Positions 33,919 through 47,012 of a stretch of DNA of 64,000 nucleotides are shown here, one piece after another. The notes under the pieces were generated by a model. It worked only from the letters and a program-made list of their open reading frames with translations, was not told where the DNA came from and made no database searches. Position numbers and translations under genes: made by a program. The stretch spans positions 868,001 to 932,000 of the forward strand of contig JAXDDX010000049.1 in NCBI GenBank assembly GCA_034670405.1. The letters run 5' to 3'. This DNA is from Hoplostethus atlanticus. Lineage: Eukaryota; Chordata; Actinopteri; Trachichthyiformes; Trachichthyidae. How positions within the stretch are numbered: the first letter of the stretch is position 1; each line of letters opens with the position of its first letter.

Positions 33919-35170
33919 ATACATGTGTTCTCCTGAGTTCACTCTGTACACACGGTATGATGATGTGCCCATACGGCATGTTTAAACAGAAGCCATGTGT
34001 AAGTGAGTCCATGTGCCCAATCAGGAGTCCCTTCCCAGCCCCAGCTGAGAAGGGACTCCCGAGAGACACCCCTTGCTATATTCCTCCCATGTTCACATCT
34101 TACATGGCTCCTTCCAGTCTGCACATTCCAGCCACAACTACACCAGCAGTTCATCCTGCCTGAGACTCGGTGACCCAAGCCAGCAGTGAGGCTTGGAACT
34201 GGGGCTTTGGCTGGAGCTGTGGCTTCTTGGTCTTGAGCTTTAATGCAGTGAGAGCTGGCTGGGCAAGTTCTCCTTGTCTAGCTCCTCCTTAGTCAGCCAA
34301 GCTCTCAGCCGGCAGCCCCTGTTCTCCCCCCCTTTCTCTCTCTACAGCCGCTCCCTCTCATTCTCTTCTATCTCTCTTTATCCTAACAGCCATACAAGAG
34401 TAGGATACAAAGCTGGACCCCTGTTTCCCAATGTCCCCCCTAGGGTCCTACCTCGAGTGGAGCCTTTTGCTGGCCAGATCCTGGTCCACACCGTTGGCAG
34501 CCGACTGAGCCATAGAACTGCTGCTAATCTGCCTGCCTCCTTGTCTGCTTCTTCCTGCTTTGAGCTCCCTTCAGAAATATTTCCTCCTCTTGCTGCTACC
34601 CACGTTTTCTTTCTTGTGCCGCTCAGCTGCCTATTTCTTTCTCTCTCCCTCTCTCCCTCTCTCCCCTTTCCTCATTCAGTTCAGCAATGGCAGCTGCTGA
34701 GGAAGTGAGGTATTGTGCAAATAAACCCCATTCAACAAAACGGCCCCTCCCCCAAGTTTCTCACAGGCTGGATGTACCATAGCATAGAAGAGCTTGTGAA
34801 CAATGACGTTCGTTAAGTTGCTAGGGTCAAAAGGGGAGCCTTTTCTTCACAGTGAAACACTTCACATGAACACAGATATACACTCTCAGTGTCTTTTATT
34901 TCCTGTTTTTCTTATTAATAGTCCTACAACTCTGAATATCTTTTTTCCAAAATGTTTTTTTTGTTTTTAGAACATTCTTCCACAGCCCTTTCTGTAATGC
35001 CTGTAATGCCTCTAATAAAATACCCCCAGATTCCCTGTCATCACCATCGTCTCACCAATATTGCATAGCATCAATGCTTCACAAAAATAGACCCCGTTGG
35101 CAGTGAGGATGGCAATAAACCATAAGACGATCTTAAACCCTCTCGAATAGCGTCACAGCTGCGTAATAGT

Positions 35171-37282
35171 GTAGTCGATTGATGCAAAACTTCTAATGTA
35201 CACTTACATTAGTTAGTTAAGGTAATATTGCTGTTAGCAGTGGATACTAGGATAATATAGAGTGACACTTCATTCATAATTGCTATATTAATTTCATTAT
35301 CCTACAATTGCCTGAATTGCGTTGTTTCAATCACGCTTTGATTGTCAGATTTCTTATGGTACTCGTTTGATAGACAGTCTTTACTGCCCTCATTTCACAT
35401 AGCCCCAGTCCTGAGTATCAGCCTTGGACCAAAATGGGCTGACCCTTTGTGGTGGTCTGTTTAGTCTCTTTGTTCCTGAACGCAATGTTCTACTGGAAGT
35501 TTAGCTAGGTCATTCTGAGGGGATCAAACCGGATCCCAATAGAAAAAGAGGAAATACCCTCTTACTTATCAAAACTCCACTTTTCCTAAACATCAACACA
35601 GATGGTGTTGAAGCATGGAGGGTATCCAATTATATTGGCATTCTCCTCGAGTGGAGTTGTCGTTGATCCTATCAGTTGCCACTAATGTACATGTCTGTGC
35701 AATGTGTCCTCTGATTGTTTTCTGAGCCCTGAATTTCCCCATATAAGGTTTATAAACCTTGTAGCAGAGCCCTTGAGTATTTTACGGGAACTGCTATCAA
35801 ATTTCTTGTAATGCTACTTCAGTAATTCTGGTGAGGCACAGTCTCATTGAGCAACCCTAGGACATTACCTGAACAGCCTGCATCTGCTCATGCAGTGATC
35901 CCCAGGTGATTGTCTAGAGCAATTGGCCAAATTTTCTACATGTTGACAGGGCACTTGGCACTACTGTTCTTTACTAGTAGCCATTTGACAGAGTTTCTCT
36001 CTACTCTTTTAATGTTCATTCTTTTTTATCTCATCTTCATTGGTCACTCTTATTTAATAATTGGTATTATTTTTTACTGATTTCCTACTTAATTGGTGTT
36101 AAAAATGCCTATTTACCACTTCAAATGTCAAGTTCAAATGCTCAAAAGGTTAAAGCCTAAATTCGAACTCCATTTCCAATGTAAATTCCTTACTTTCAAA
36201 AGTCATTTAACCTTGAAAAGGTAACTCCTATAGTGTAGTCCATTGATGCAAATTTACAATAAAACATTATTAGTTGTCACATTGCGATGTGGTGTCTGGA
36301 TATTTAGGTGTCATAGTACATAGAATAATCATGCTACATTGACTCTACATTGCGTGTCATCACCGCTAGATGTCAGTGTTTCTATATGGTCTGTTGTGAA
36401 TAGAACAGGTCTTTCCTGGCCCATCATTTCTCTTAGGGTCCTCAGTCGTGGAGCTATCAGCTTTGTGGACAGATATGGGGGTCCCCCCTTGTGTGGGTGG
36501 TACCTGTTGATAAAGGTCTCTTTTTCCTGAAGCAATGTGGTTACTGGGGAGAGTAAAGCTTGGGTCATTTCTGATGTGGGATTCATAGCGGAAGTAGGAG
36601 AAAAGAGGAAAATATCTTTGTACTTTGTGCCACAGGAACTCCACTTTTCCTGAACATTTCTCCACAATGGGGTTGATGCCATGGGTGGTATCCATCATCT
36701 TTTGCAGATTGAAGCTCCATCAAGAGGTGGAGTTGGTGTTGATGCTGATTGTTGTGATGTAATGTCATGTCTTGTGCAGTGTTGTCACAGGTCAACGTTT
36801 TACTGCACCTGAATTTCCCCATAATAAGGTTTATAAACGCTTGACAGAGCCCTTGAAGATTTCGGGGACGCTATCAAATTTCTTGTAGAGTGCACCTTCA
36901 GTTATTTCTGGTGAGGCACAGCTCTCATTGAGCCAACCCTAGGCATTCCTGACAGCTGCATCTGGCTCACTGCAGTGGACCCCAGGTGATTGTCTAGGCA
37001 ATTGGCCAAATTTTTCTACCTGGCTGACAGGGCGCGTTGGCACACATGTCTTACAGACAGGCCCTTTGACGAGTAGTTTCTTCTACTCTTTTTGACAGTG
37101 ACCATCTGTTTACTCACTCCATATGGTCACTCATTTAATAATGGTATATTTGTTTACTGATGCCTACTTACATTTGGTTAAAAATGCCTATTTCCACTTT
37201 CAAAGTCAAGTTCAAATGCTCAAAAGGTTAAAGCCTAATCCGAATTTCCATTTTCCAATGTAAATTCCTTACTTGTTCAAAA
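35171..37282. repeat. Diverged tandem duplication, period about 1.07 kb
   Basis: Matching landmarks recur in the same order and orientation: GTAGTC(G/C)ATTGATGC at 35171 and 36235, CCACTTTTCCT at about 35578 and 36641, CTGAATTTCCCCAT at 35729 and 36809, and AGTTCAAATGCTCAAAAGGT at 36131 and 37209. Offsets are 1063-1080 bases. The right halves (35729-36210 and 36809-37282) align well but with many single-base insertions and deletions; the left halves are much more diverged. Confidence 0.8.
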
Positions 37283-38218
37283 CATTACAGCCTAAACCTA
37301 ATAACGACCATTAGTTTCCTGCGGGCATGGAATTCATTATTTGTTCAAATAGAATAGAACTTGCCACTGTGCACAAATTGCTAGTAAAAAGTGCATGTTT
37401 TCAGCTCTAATCCAATAGTATCAATAAATGATCTGTTACCAAAACAGATTTTAAACTCTGCCATATGGATTTAGTTTCTCACATAATCAACCACATGAAG
37501 TTAATAATCCCAAAAAAGTGTCCCTCATAATGCATAGTATGGGCTTGATTGTCAACATGTTAGTTAGACACAAAAAGCTATCCTGTTGTCTTGCTCTGAC
37601 ATCTATTCCACAATACCACTGTTGTTGAAATTATCAGCTCTGAGCTAGTGTGGTGAATTAGATTCACTTCACCACTTAATTAGAGGTGTCTGCAGTACTT
37701 CAGATTAACCATAAGAGTGCAGTATTACACCAGCAAACAACAGATCAAAAGGATTAAGCTTTGTTGAAATGAGGGAAATGAGAGATCGTAAAATCAGCAT
37801 CAAATCAGAATAAGCTGTCTGCTATGTAAGCTCAAGTGTTTAAAAAGATGCCAGTGTGATGATACAGTGTGTTCCTGTGTGGTGGATAAAGCATGCCAGG
37901 AAACTGCAAAGGTTATTGGTGCTTTCCAATGCACAGTGCTTGGATAAAATAAATGAGTCTGCAGAAACAGTACATACTCATGCACTGTCAATGTAGGGCC
38001 CATATGTGTTCAATTCTTTTCAGCATTGTCTTCTTATCTACTGTCACACATGTACAATCATCTAACACGCTCATGCGCACACAGACACTGCTACTACACT
38101 AGTAATTTCATAATAAACACATATGTTGTGTATCATCTTACATCTAAAGTTTATATACAGAACATACAAATTCTATAAAAAGACATCAGATACTTTCTTT
38201 ATTTTGAGTATTTCTTCT

Positions 38219-39262
38219 TATAAGGGGATTTTTCATCACTTTACAGTTTTTTTCCATTGCTTTGACTCAATTTGTACAACAGAGTTTCAATGTGCAAAAC
38301 TCTTAACACAGAATGCTATACTGCTCATTTTGGGTTCAAAATCTAATATAGCATGCAAAATATAAATACCAGCGTCAAATGAGAAAATATTATATGCAAA
38401 ACTTTATCATAGCACCAAAACATTGGATATGTTCATCGTTGAAGTTTAATCATTGGTGCATTTTCAAATACAATGGCCATTATCAAATAATGCGGTCAAA
38501 CACTAAATAATTGTCATCAAAAAAGACTATGCAAGGGTCATTTCCTCATAAGTAATTAAAATGAAGTACAGCAAGCATCCCCTGTGATCCTTTGTGATAG
38601 ACTGAGGTATATATATATAGCTTGTGTTTTTATGTAAGACAAACAAAATATTAGATTACAGTAGATTACTGTATATGAAAGAAATCATACAGTAATGCAG
38701 TAAACTCAACTGAATTTCACAGTAAAAACAAAAACAACAGTAAAAGCAAAAACAACAGTAAAAGCAAAAATTACAGTAACAAAAAACAAAACAAATGCAT
38801 TTCAGTGCTTAAGCAGCATTTTGCTTCTCTGCTGCATTTGGCCACAGAATCAGCCTCATCGGCCTGCTCCATGTTGTCAGAAACTGCCATTCAGGTTTCT
38901 AAGCAGCCTTTTATGTAGTGGTGATGAGATTATCAATTGTGTTGCAATGCTACTAACCTGGGCAAGGTTGCTGGAAGTAATGAGACACAAACGCCTGTTG
39001 AACTGATTTAGTGACCTGCGTTTGTAGTAATAAGCATTTGAACATTGTTGTAATGTTAGGTGACTTTACTCTGAGGATGGAGCATATGATTTATAGTTTT
39101 GCACTTTGTATGTCAGCATAGGATGTAGTGTCTTAGAGTATGAATTTTGAAAGTCAGTTTGGCACTTTGCATTTAGAGTTTTGCACATTGAAAATCTGTT
39201 GTGCAAATTGAGTCAAAGCAATCGAAAAAAACTGTAAGATATGGCACATTCCCCTACATAAC
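38219..39262. mobile_element. Nonautonomous terminal-inverted-repeat DNA element
   Basis: The left end (38219-38306) and right end (about 39173-39258) are inverted copies sharing TTACAGTTTTTTTCNATTGC, then TTTGACTCAATTTG(T/C)ACAAC and CAATGTGCAAAACTCT. The total is about 1.04 kb. The interior is AT-rich with no transposase frame. Exact termini and target duplication are unclear, so the superfamily is not assigned. Confidence 0.75.
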
Positions 39263-39316
39263 AAACAAAACATATAACAAACATATATAGCTATACACTC
39301 ACACTCCTCTACACAC

Positions 39317-39317
<1 letters not shown>

Positions 39318-39384
<67 letters not shown>
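39318..39384. repeat. (TG)n microsatellite
   Basis: TG tract of about 67 bp with one GTGTGAGTG interruption, just right of the inverted-repeat element. Confidence 0.95.
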
Positions 39385-39386
<2 letters not shown>

Positions 39387-42323
39387 TGATGGCAACATGG
39401 AACTCTATTTAATGAGATACAGATATTCTAAAATGCTATCAGTGTAATGGAAGACCCCATAGAGACACATCCTCCCACTCCCCAGCCCCCCTTCACCCAA
39501 AACACCACACACTGAAACACACTTAAGAAAATAAAGCATCCCCCAATAAAGACAGGATAAATATGAGTGAATATTATTAAATATGCCTGATAAGCTTAAA
39601 GGATCATCATTTGTCAGATGCAGGTCTTCTGTGATTTCTATCATTTATAGAGAGCATGTGACATAAGACACAGCATGTTTATTTTGGGGTGGGAGGTAAT
39701 TCTTTATATATTATCTCTATATATTTAAAAAGTCACATGGTTGCAAATGACTTGCTCATATTGTTTGTGCGAGTCAGTTTTTTTTTCATGTTGTTGTTTA
39801 GAAGTCATGGTTTGACAAAATTAGGATATGTAGCTCAATTAGGAAATTAGTCTACGGGGCAAAGGACCGTGCATTAATGTCCAGTGTAAGTTTAGAATTA
39901 TATTTGGTTTTGAGAGATATTATGATTAAGACATTATTATTATTATTTGTGTGAGATATTTATATTTTGTTGGCTATTATGTTCTTGCAATAGAAACCAC
40001 TTATTTTAATGAGATATATTTCTGCTCCATTTCCTGATTCAGCTTAAGAAGCTCCTCGAGATACTTATTTCATTACTCTTAAATTCTGTTTTCCTCTCAA
40101 ATAAACCAAAAACAGTCTGTTTTCCGCTAGTCCTTTGCTTTACATGCTTTTGCCTTAATCCTCAAGCCATATATCAGTAGGATCTTCTCTGTGGCTCGCA
40201 CTAGGAACAGCTCATTACAGACAGCAAGGAACAACTAAAGCAAAATGAGATTGGCATAAGCTGATTTTAGATTTAAACTGGGAAAGTCAAATTTGTTTCT
40301 ATTTTGTGTGGCAGCCCATTCCACAAAAACAGACCATCTGCCTACATCTATTAGCTTCCCTTTAATACATTTTTATTGTTTTCTCTCCCCTACAGACAGA
40401 AGTCAATGTACTGAGGTCGGTATGTACTGAATAAGCATGCATTTCCCTTACTTCATTATACCTTTTACTGTATGGGCAAAACCCCTAATATGTAGGATTT
40501 TTCCTCATGTTTATATTCATGGGTAATGACTGATAATATGTATATCTTGAATCTTGACAAATACCAGTATGCCCTGCATGCCATATAATATAAATAAAGA
40601 ACTACAGCTGCAATGTACATCCACTAACCATAACCATTTTGTTAATGTTGTTTGTTGTTGTTTTTTTATTGTAGGTATCTTCTGATTATGTATATTTGTC
40701 AAAATAAAATATCTGGAATTCTGTATTACAGACAAGTAAATTATTAAGTAAATTACATTATTCTAATTGCAATTATTGCTGCTTTTGTAAGCCTTTAAGA
40801 TCTTTGTAATAAACCATTTGACCCTGTTTGGTCCCTAGAAACAATAAAATTTACAGCAACTGCAAAAATGGAAGGAAGGCTCGGCTGTTAAACTACTTTT
40901 TTCTCAGGTTCTCTCTAATAGGTGTTGATTGCAAATATGTATTGCAAATAGGTATAATTGGGAGCAAATGCTTTTATTGTATGTAGGTGTGCACTTCAAA
41001 ACATGTAGACTGCTAAATATCACAGGCTTGGTGTAACATATCATATGACCTATGGTATAGACCTAGATTAGGTTTAACACCACTTGACCTCTCATGTGAA
41101 GCAGTCTGAGGATTACTTTTTAATACCACATCTCTGGCCCCATCTATTAATCACTTTTCTTTCAGTGGGATTTATAGTTTTCTCTATTCTCTAGAGACAT
41201 GCCTGTCTTTACTTTTCAACTTTATATTGATTTTCAATAAATGTTTCCACACATGGAGGCAAGCCCTGAAAGCCATTATGAAGACAAAAACATTATCAGA
41301 AAGTTGCTTTTAACTAATGATCGCAAACTAATGATCACAAAGGATTGTGTTGAATCAGCACCATTGTCAAAAGAGCTAAAATATTGGTCAGTTGAAATTT
41401 ACAGGGTGCCCTGATGGTTCATTGCATATACCATATAACTGCAAGAAAATGGGACTTGGGCTTCATTATTTTAGTGGCCAAAACATATTATGGGTATGCT
41501 GCCTGTCCACCAGGACCACACGACAATCCTTTATATCTGTCCTTGGCCTCAACGATGGACCTTCTGGACAGGCAATCAAGCACTTTATATGGGGCCCTTT
41601 CCAGCAGCATCACTTTTCAGTGATATGTAGAACAATTTCTGAGTTGGTCTCAGAGAGCTGAGGACAGCAGGCCTATGTGAGTGGCTGAAGTACACTAGCT
41701 TAGTATGTGGCTCCATTTTCTGTGCCGTTTGGCACTAATAAGAAAGTGATCTCTCAGCAAACCTAAATGATACCATGGGGCTTGGGAGGGAAAAAACAAT
41801 TTGCATAATGGAAAAGTCAGACCTAATCTTTTCCAGAGCTTGGCCTGGGAGCTTCGAGAGAAGATGAACGGAGGGAGAGAAGGGGAAAGGCGATGGATGA
41901 GCCTTTAAATCTGCTGTATTGTTGCCATTGCTCTTCAGTGTGTCTGAAGGATCCAACTGGAGCTGAAGTCTCTTAGCCCTACCATTAAACCTCTTTAAAT
42001 TCTTGCTCTGCTGCAGCAATCCCCAAGACAATGCTTTGGCCTCCACCAATCTCTTTAGTATAATGGCAAGTTTGCCTCAACTCAGGTTTACTTCAATTTC
42101 CCATAATGCTTTTTCACCCATTTGGTAAGCTAGTCAGAGCTTAGCTCTTGTGAAGGGACACAAATGCTCAAATGCACTGGGAAGAATTCCAAACAACCCA
42201 ACTGTCTCACTGTAACTCAATGTAAATCATGTTATGATATTATCATTTGTCTGTTTTTCTTACTTTGAATCTTAAGTCAGATTGCCACATCTGCAGAAAC
42301 AAAGTTTTCATAAGAACAGTTAA

Positions 42324-43193
42324 AGGATAATTCCGGGATTTTTAAACCTGGCCTCTATATCCACAAAATCGCCTATTATACCGCAAAATAGGTCCAAAAA
42401 GTTTCGGAATTGCTCTGGTAGATTGGTTCAGTCGGCAGTCGCGAAACGGGCTCAATGGCTGCAACGTAATCCTGTGGGGCAAGTGCGCGCAGTCAAAGTA
42501 CGTCCACTAAAAGTGCTTGATTTTGTCACTGACAGGCTCAGATTGTTATTCGTGTGTCTGACAAGGGTCTGACAACATTACTGAAAGGATCGCTACAGAA
42601 ATAGACTTTTTTTTAACCAGAAAACTAAAGTCTAGGTCAAGGAGAAGTCCCGCTCTGAAATGGACGGTGGACAAAGGTAGTCTAGGGTAGTAAAAAAAAC
42701 AACAATGGTTCGTTTTTGCGCATTTCCGAACTGTGCCAACAAAATGTTGAGGAAGACTTCGCGCAGCTTTCATAGAATACCTTTGTCAGGTTTCTACCGT
42801 CCTCTTCCCGCAACAAGTGAACCCTCTCGCTATAGACTACCTTTGTCCACCGTCCATTTCAGAGCGGGACTTCTCCTTGAGCTAGACTTTAATTTTCTGG
42901 TTAAAAAAAGGTCTATTTCTGTAGCGATCCTTTCAGTAATGTTGTCAGACCCTTGTCAGACACACGAATAACAATCTGAGCCTGTCAGTGGTAAAATCAA
43001 GCACTTTTAGTGGACGTACTTTGACCGCGCGCACTTGCCCGACAGGATTACGTTGCAGCCATTGAGCCCATTTTGCGACTGCCGACTGAGCCGATCTACC
43101 GGAGCAATTCCGAAACTTTTTGGACCTATTTTGCGGTATAATAGGCGATTTTGTGGATATAGAGGCCAGGTTTAAAAATCCCGGAATTCTCCT
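42324..43193 (+). mobile_element. Palindromic TTAA-flanked DNA element (Kolobok-like) with THAP ORF start
   Basis: Two inverted arms of about 360 bp (42324-42684 and 42833-43193) flank a 148-bp spacer. Termini read AGGATAATTCCGGG (left) and AGGAGAATTCCGGG (right, inverted), each bordered by TTAA (42320-42323 and 43194-43197). A TTAA target with a THAP-type coding segment inside fits the Kolobok superfamily; piggyBac also uses TTAA but has no THAP. No full transposase is present. Similarity between the arms is high, so the element is fairly young or maintained by gene conversion. Confidence 0.8.
42705..42971 (+). CDS. THAP zinc-finger N-terminus fragment inside TTAA element
   Basis: An 88-codon frame from ATG at 42705. 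Its first 28 residues, MVRFCAFPNCANKM then LRKTSRSFHRIPLS, have the THAP layout: Cys5 and Cys10 as C-x4-C, then the S-F-H-R-x-P motif. The later conserved Trp and the C-x2-H zinc ligands are missing, because the frame runs into the right inverted arm. THAP domains bind DNA and occur in P-element and Kolobok transposases and in host genes. This is a truncated fragment; expression is unknown. Confidence 0.6.
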   Translation: MVRFCAFPNCANKMLRKTSRSFHRIPLSGFYRPLPATSEPSRYRLPLSTVHFRAGLLLELDFNFLVKKRSISVAILSVMLSDPCQTHE

Positions 43194-44189
43194 TTAAGAT
43201 CCCTTTTCCCAAAGGGGTATATGAATAGTCAATGGGAGACTGCCCTTCAACTAGAAGGCATGTGATCAGGCCCCATGACAGCAACCACCTGCCCTGCTGA
43301 AGTGTCCTTGAGCAAGACACTGAATCCCTACCAGGGATACTATTCTCTATATGAACTGGCACTCTGACCTCCCTGTGGAGGGGGCAAATTAATGTGAATC
43401 CCCCTCTAAACAGGGATTAATAGAGTATTATGTAAGGGGGAAAAACTGAAAGAAAGGGTAAAAAAAAAAACATGTTGATGGTTTACACATGGATGTCAAG
43501 TGAATTTAGAATTAGACTCTTCAAAATCTATCATCACATTAATAAATCATTATAAAAAAATATAAAAAATGCTTGACTATTTTTCTCTCTCTAACTTGCT
43601 CACTATATGATAGGTGGGAATAATGGAAATGAACAAACACTTAATACTATCTTACTGTTAGTTACTGTATACCTTAATCAAGTGTTTGTCATTGTAGGTC
43701 AATATGTATAGGTAATAGATGGGTTTTCTCCTCACTACCAAAGGGGGGCAGTGTTGTTTATTCCTCTATGGCATAGGCTTTCTCAAGGTGGTGCTTTTGC
43801 TGTCACAATCGTTTAGCTGAAGATTATTACAGCATGAAGCAGCTCTTACAGCATACAGATATTCAGGACATGCCTGCATAGCATGTCCTGTGTTTTGAGT
43901 TGCATCATGCATCATCTATATTAAGTAATACAACACCACACCACCAACACCAACACCACAAAAGATGATTTTAGAGATTTATTGAAGTTGTTCATGTGCA
44001 GTTCTTGCCTAGCCATTGGACTGAAATTGTTATGATGCTGGAAATACATGTGCATTTGTCTGTAAGTGTTTATATCTGAGTGTTAAAGAATCAGTGTTAC
44101 TGAAGATGTCACCATCCCTGTTCATTACATAGACCATTTCATTTTAACTACAAAGTTTCGATGCAAGGGATTATTTCAGGTGACGTATT

Positions 44190-44194
<5 letters not shown>

Positions 44195-44230
<36 letters not shown>
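44195..44230. repeat. (TG)n microsatellite
   Basis: TG tract of about 36 bp. Confidence 0.95.
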
Positions 44231-44231
<1 letters not shown>

Positions 44232-44868
44232 TATGTATGGACCACTTGGCCTGTATTTCATTAACAAATAGTGATCAAACACTGTCCTAGGCTGACATGT
44301 TTTTAATTACACCTGTCATCAAGGTCGCCACTCTCAAACACTACTTTGAGATAGTCACAAAGCCTAGTCACAAAGCCTGACACCCCCACCCACCCCCCAC
44401 CCCGATTCTACTTCCACCCAAGTATTTTGAAGTTGGCAGTACACAATGAATTCCTCCACAGATGTTTGGCCTAGGTCAATGATCAGCCATGTATCAAATG
44501 AATATCAAAATGAAAACACAAAATGGATAATGCGAATGTCACTTGGTTATCTGTGCAAGTGGTTGGAAATGACATATGTGGATGAGATTTAGGAAATTAT
44601 TGATTTGTGTTTACAGCTTATACTCAGTCCTTCCTGTCTTACTTTTAAATGGGTGTTATCTCCATCGGGCCCTTGTGCACTCATAGAAAGTTCACCTCTA
44701 ATCTGGGGAACCTGGAAGAAATGCTAGATTGGAGCTGGTCTGTTTACCCTTACCCTGTTTAGGTTTCGGGTTAATATGCTTGGTATATCTGGATGTGTCT
44801 GTACATCGTCTTGTCGCATGTGTGTCTATATATCAGCTTATAGCATGTACAGTATCTATGTGTCCGTC

Positions 44869-44872
<4 letters not shown>

Positions 44873-44917
<45 letters not shown>
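44873..44917. repeat. (TG)n microsatellite
   Basis: TG tract of about 45 bp. Confidence 0.95.
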
Positions 44918-44918
<1 letters not shown>

Positions 44919-46830
44919 AGTCTGTCTGTCTGGCAGCATGATAATGCTGAGCTGTGTGAAGCTGCTTGCCTCTCTGTTGTGGCTCCTTGTTCTTGGCCTA
45001 CTTTGGAAGAGGTGAATTGAGGGCAAGTCGAGTCTATGGGTAAGGGGATTAGGTCTCCAAACACGGTCCTCTGCAGTTTGAGATTTTGCCCCGATCCCAG
45101 ACACTTAAAGTCTGCCAGGGATTAAGATAGAGAGCAAAGTAAGAGCGGCATGCATTGTGATGTACGTTGAGAGATGTTTTCAACAACAAAAACAAAATAA
45201 GGGGGAGGGGTGGGTGGTGGTGAATAAAATAAAATAAACACGATGTATGGTGGTGATATGATTTAATACAGCAACGCAGCATTTGTTGACCTATTTGCCT
45301 GTGGCATGTGCCATGATGTCGGTCAGAATGTTTTCAAGGGATAAGACAGAATAAAGGAGAAGCTGTTCTTTTCATTTGCTTTGTATTGGTGGATGATCTC
45401 TGCTTAATTCACTGGTTTAATTAAGAAATGGCTTGGATCCTCATTGAATATTCTTTGGTCTCACCATTTCCTGGTCCATGCAACTAAGACAGACTCTTTG
45501 CATTACTATGGCCATAGAGCATCAAATGTTAAGAGGCATCCAAAGAAACATCATGAACCATCTGACTGGTGTCTGACAAGATGGTCAAGCTGGTATGGGT
45601 TGTTATGGAGTGGTCATATTTACCTGTCTGTTCCCTTGATAGATCAAATCTCTCAAATCTGAATCTCCCATGTTAAAAAGCACATCATCTGCATACAGTG
45701 GTGTTTTTTTTAATCAAAATGAATTTCTCTGAAATACTGCAATATGTTTCATAATGTATATAAAATGAACAGGTAAGCGCATGGTCAAGGAGGTCTCAGT
45801 GTTCTCCTTTTGCTGTGAAAACAAACTGGCACGTCCTCTTAATTATTTATTAGATAAACGATAAGAGCATCAGTTTGGGGTTTTAATGTTCCTGAGGCTC
45901 TTATGTGGCTTTCAAGAGACTTTGGAGGAGTCTGTCTTTTCCTTTGTCTTGAAAGGGTGGGGGTTTCTCCACCCCTCCACCCTGCCTTCTGGAGGCTCCT
46001 CCTGTGTAAGGGGCCGCTATTCCATCACGCTTCTCCAAGAAAGTGGGTCATGAGTCTGAGACTATGGGATTACTGACCATCAGGCAGTCGTGTGCCAGGC
46101 CACCTCTTATCCATAATTTTTAAATCCCCCCTCCCCTCGCCACTAGAAAAGAAAGAAAAAAAAAACAACAACATGCCCCCAGTACACACATACATGTGCT
46201 CACACACTTACTCACACATAAACTTGTCATCCGTCCTTAGTCACATGCTTGTTAATCCAAGACAATTCACAACTGACCCATCCCTGCCCTCTTCACTTAC
46301 TTTGACACATACAGAAGAAAACACAAAGTGTTGGTATGATTGATATGTTGGCAACTGGTCAAGATCCTGAAAGTCATGAAAGTATCCTCTGATATTTTTC
46401 AAAGCAGATGCAGCATGGAATTATCATTGAAAAAAATATAGGACAAATAGATAATAAGAAAAAAAAACAAATGCCAACCGTGCTCTCAGCAACTTGCAGT
46501 TTCACCCTTGAAAGTTTGATTTGCAGTGTTGCCAATGAATTGTTTTCTAATTTACCAAATCAAGGCCAGCTCAGCAACAGTGACATCAAAAAGCGACACC
46601 ATGATAAATGCCAGCTTTTAAACAGCTGACCCCTGTGATCCTCATGGCAGGCTGTTTGTCCAGTATGCCCTGACACACAGCATGATTAATCAGCAAATAA
46701 ATTACTAATAATAAATACATTCATTTTGTAGCAGAATGATTACATCCATTATTAGATCAGTGTCGCCTGTACACTCACTAACCTGTGTCCCTTTTTCTAA
46801 CTCTCTCCACCTCTCTCCACCTTTCTCCTT

Positions 46831-47012
46831 CTGATGGGCTATGAGAGGGATGCGGTAGCGCATAACATAACCGCAATGTCCTGGGTTCGAGTCCAAACCA
46901 TGGCGCATATCATCCCTCCTCTCTCACCCAGTCTTTCCTGTCTGTCTCTACTAACTAACGATTAAAGGCAAAAAATGGCCCAAAAAAAAATCTTTAAAAA
47001 AAAGAAAGAAAG
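46831..47012 (+). mobile_element. tRNA-derived SINE
   Basis: A pol III B-box GGTTCGAGTCC (46884-46894) follows an A-box-like GATGCGGTAGCGCATAAC about 35 bases upstream, then a CT-rich body and the tail ATTAAAGGCAAAAAATGGCC, ending in A-rich sequence. This arrangement is typical of fish tRNA-type SINEs. The head is degenerate and would not fold as a functional tRNA. Confidence 0.75.

Noticed and set aside
34024-34059. Short hairpin GGAGTCCCTT...AAGGGACTCC, possible microRNA
   Set aside because: The stem is only about 10 bp, too short for a microRNA precursor; it recurs nowhere else that I saw.
34274-34708. 144-codon plus-strand open frame rich in Ser, Leu and Pro
   Set aside because: It arises from CT-rich low-complexity sequence, with no domain and no splice or conservation evidence.
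41392-41661. 89-codon plus-strand open frame with several Cys and Trp residues
   Set aside because: No known domain, no splice sites giving a longer model, and overlapping open frames of similar length suggest chance.
46848-46920. Possible tRNA gene because of the GGTTCGAGTCC B-box
   Set aside because: No acceptor stem or cloverleaf can be drawn, and the A-rich tail marks it as a SINE.
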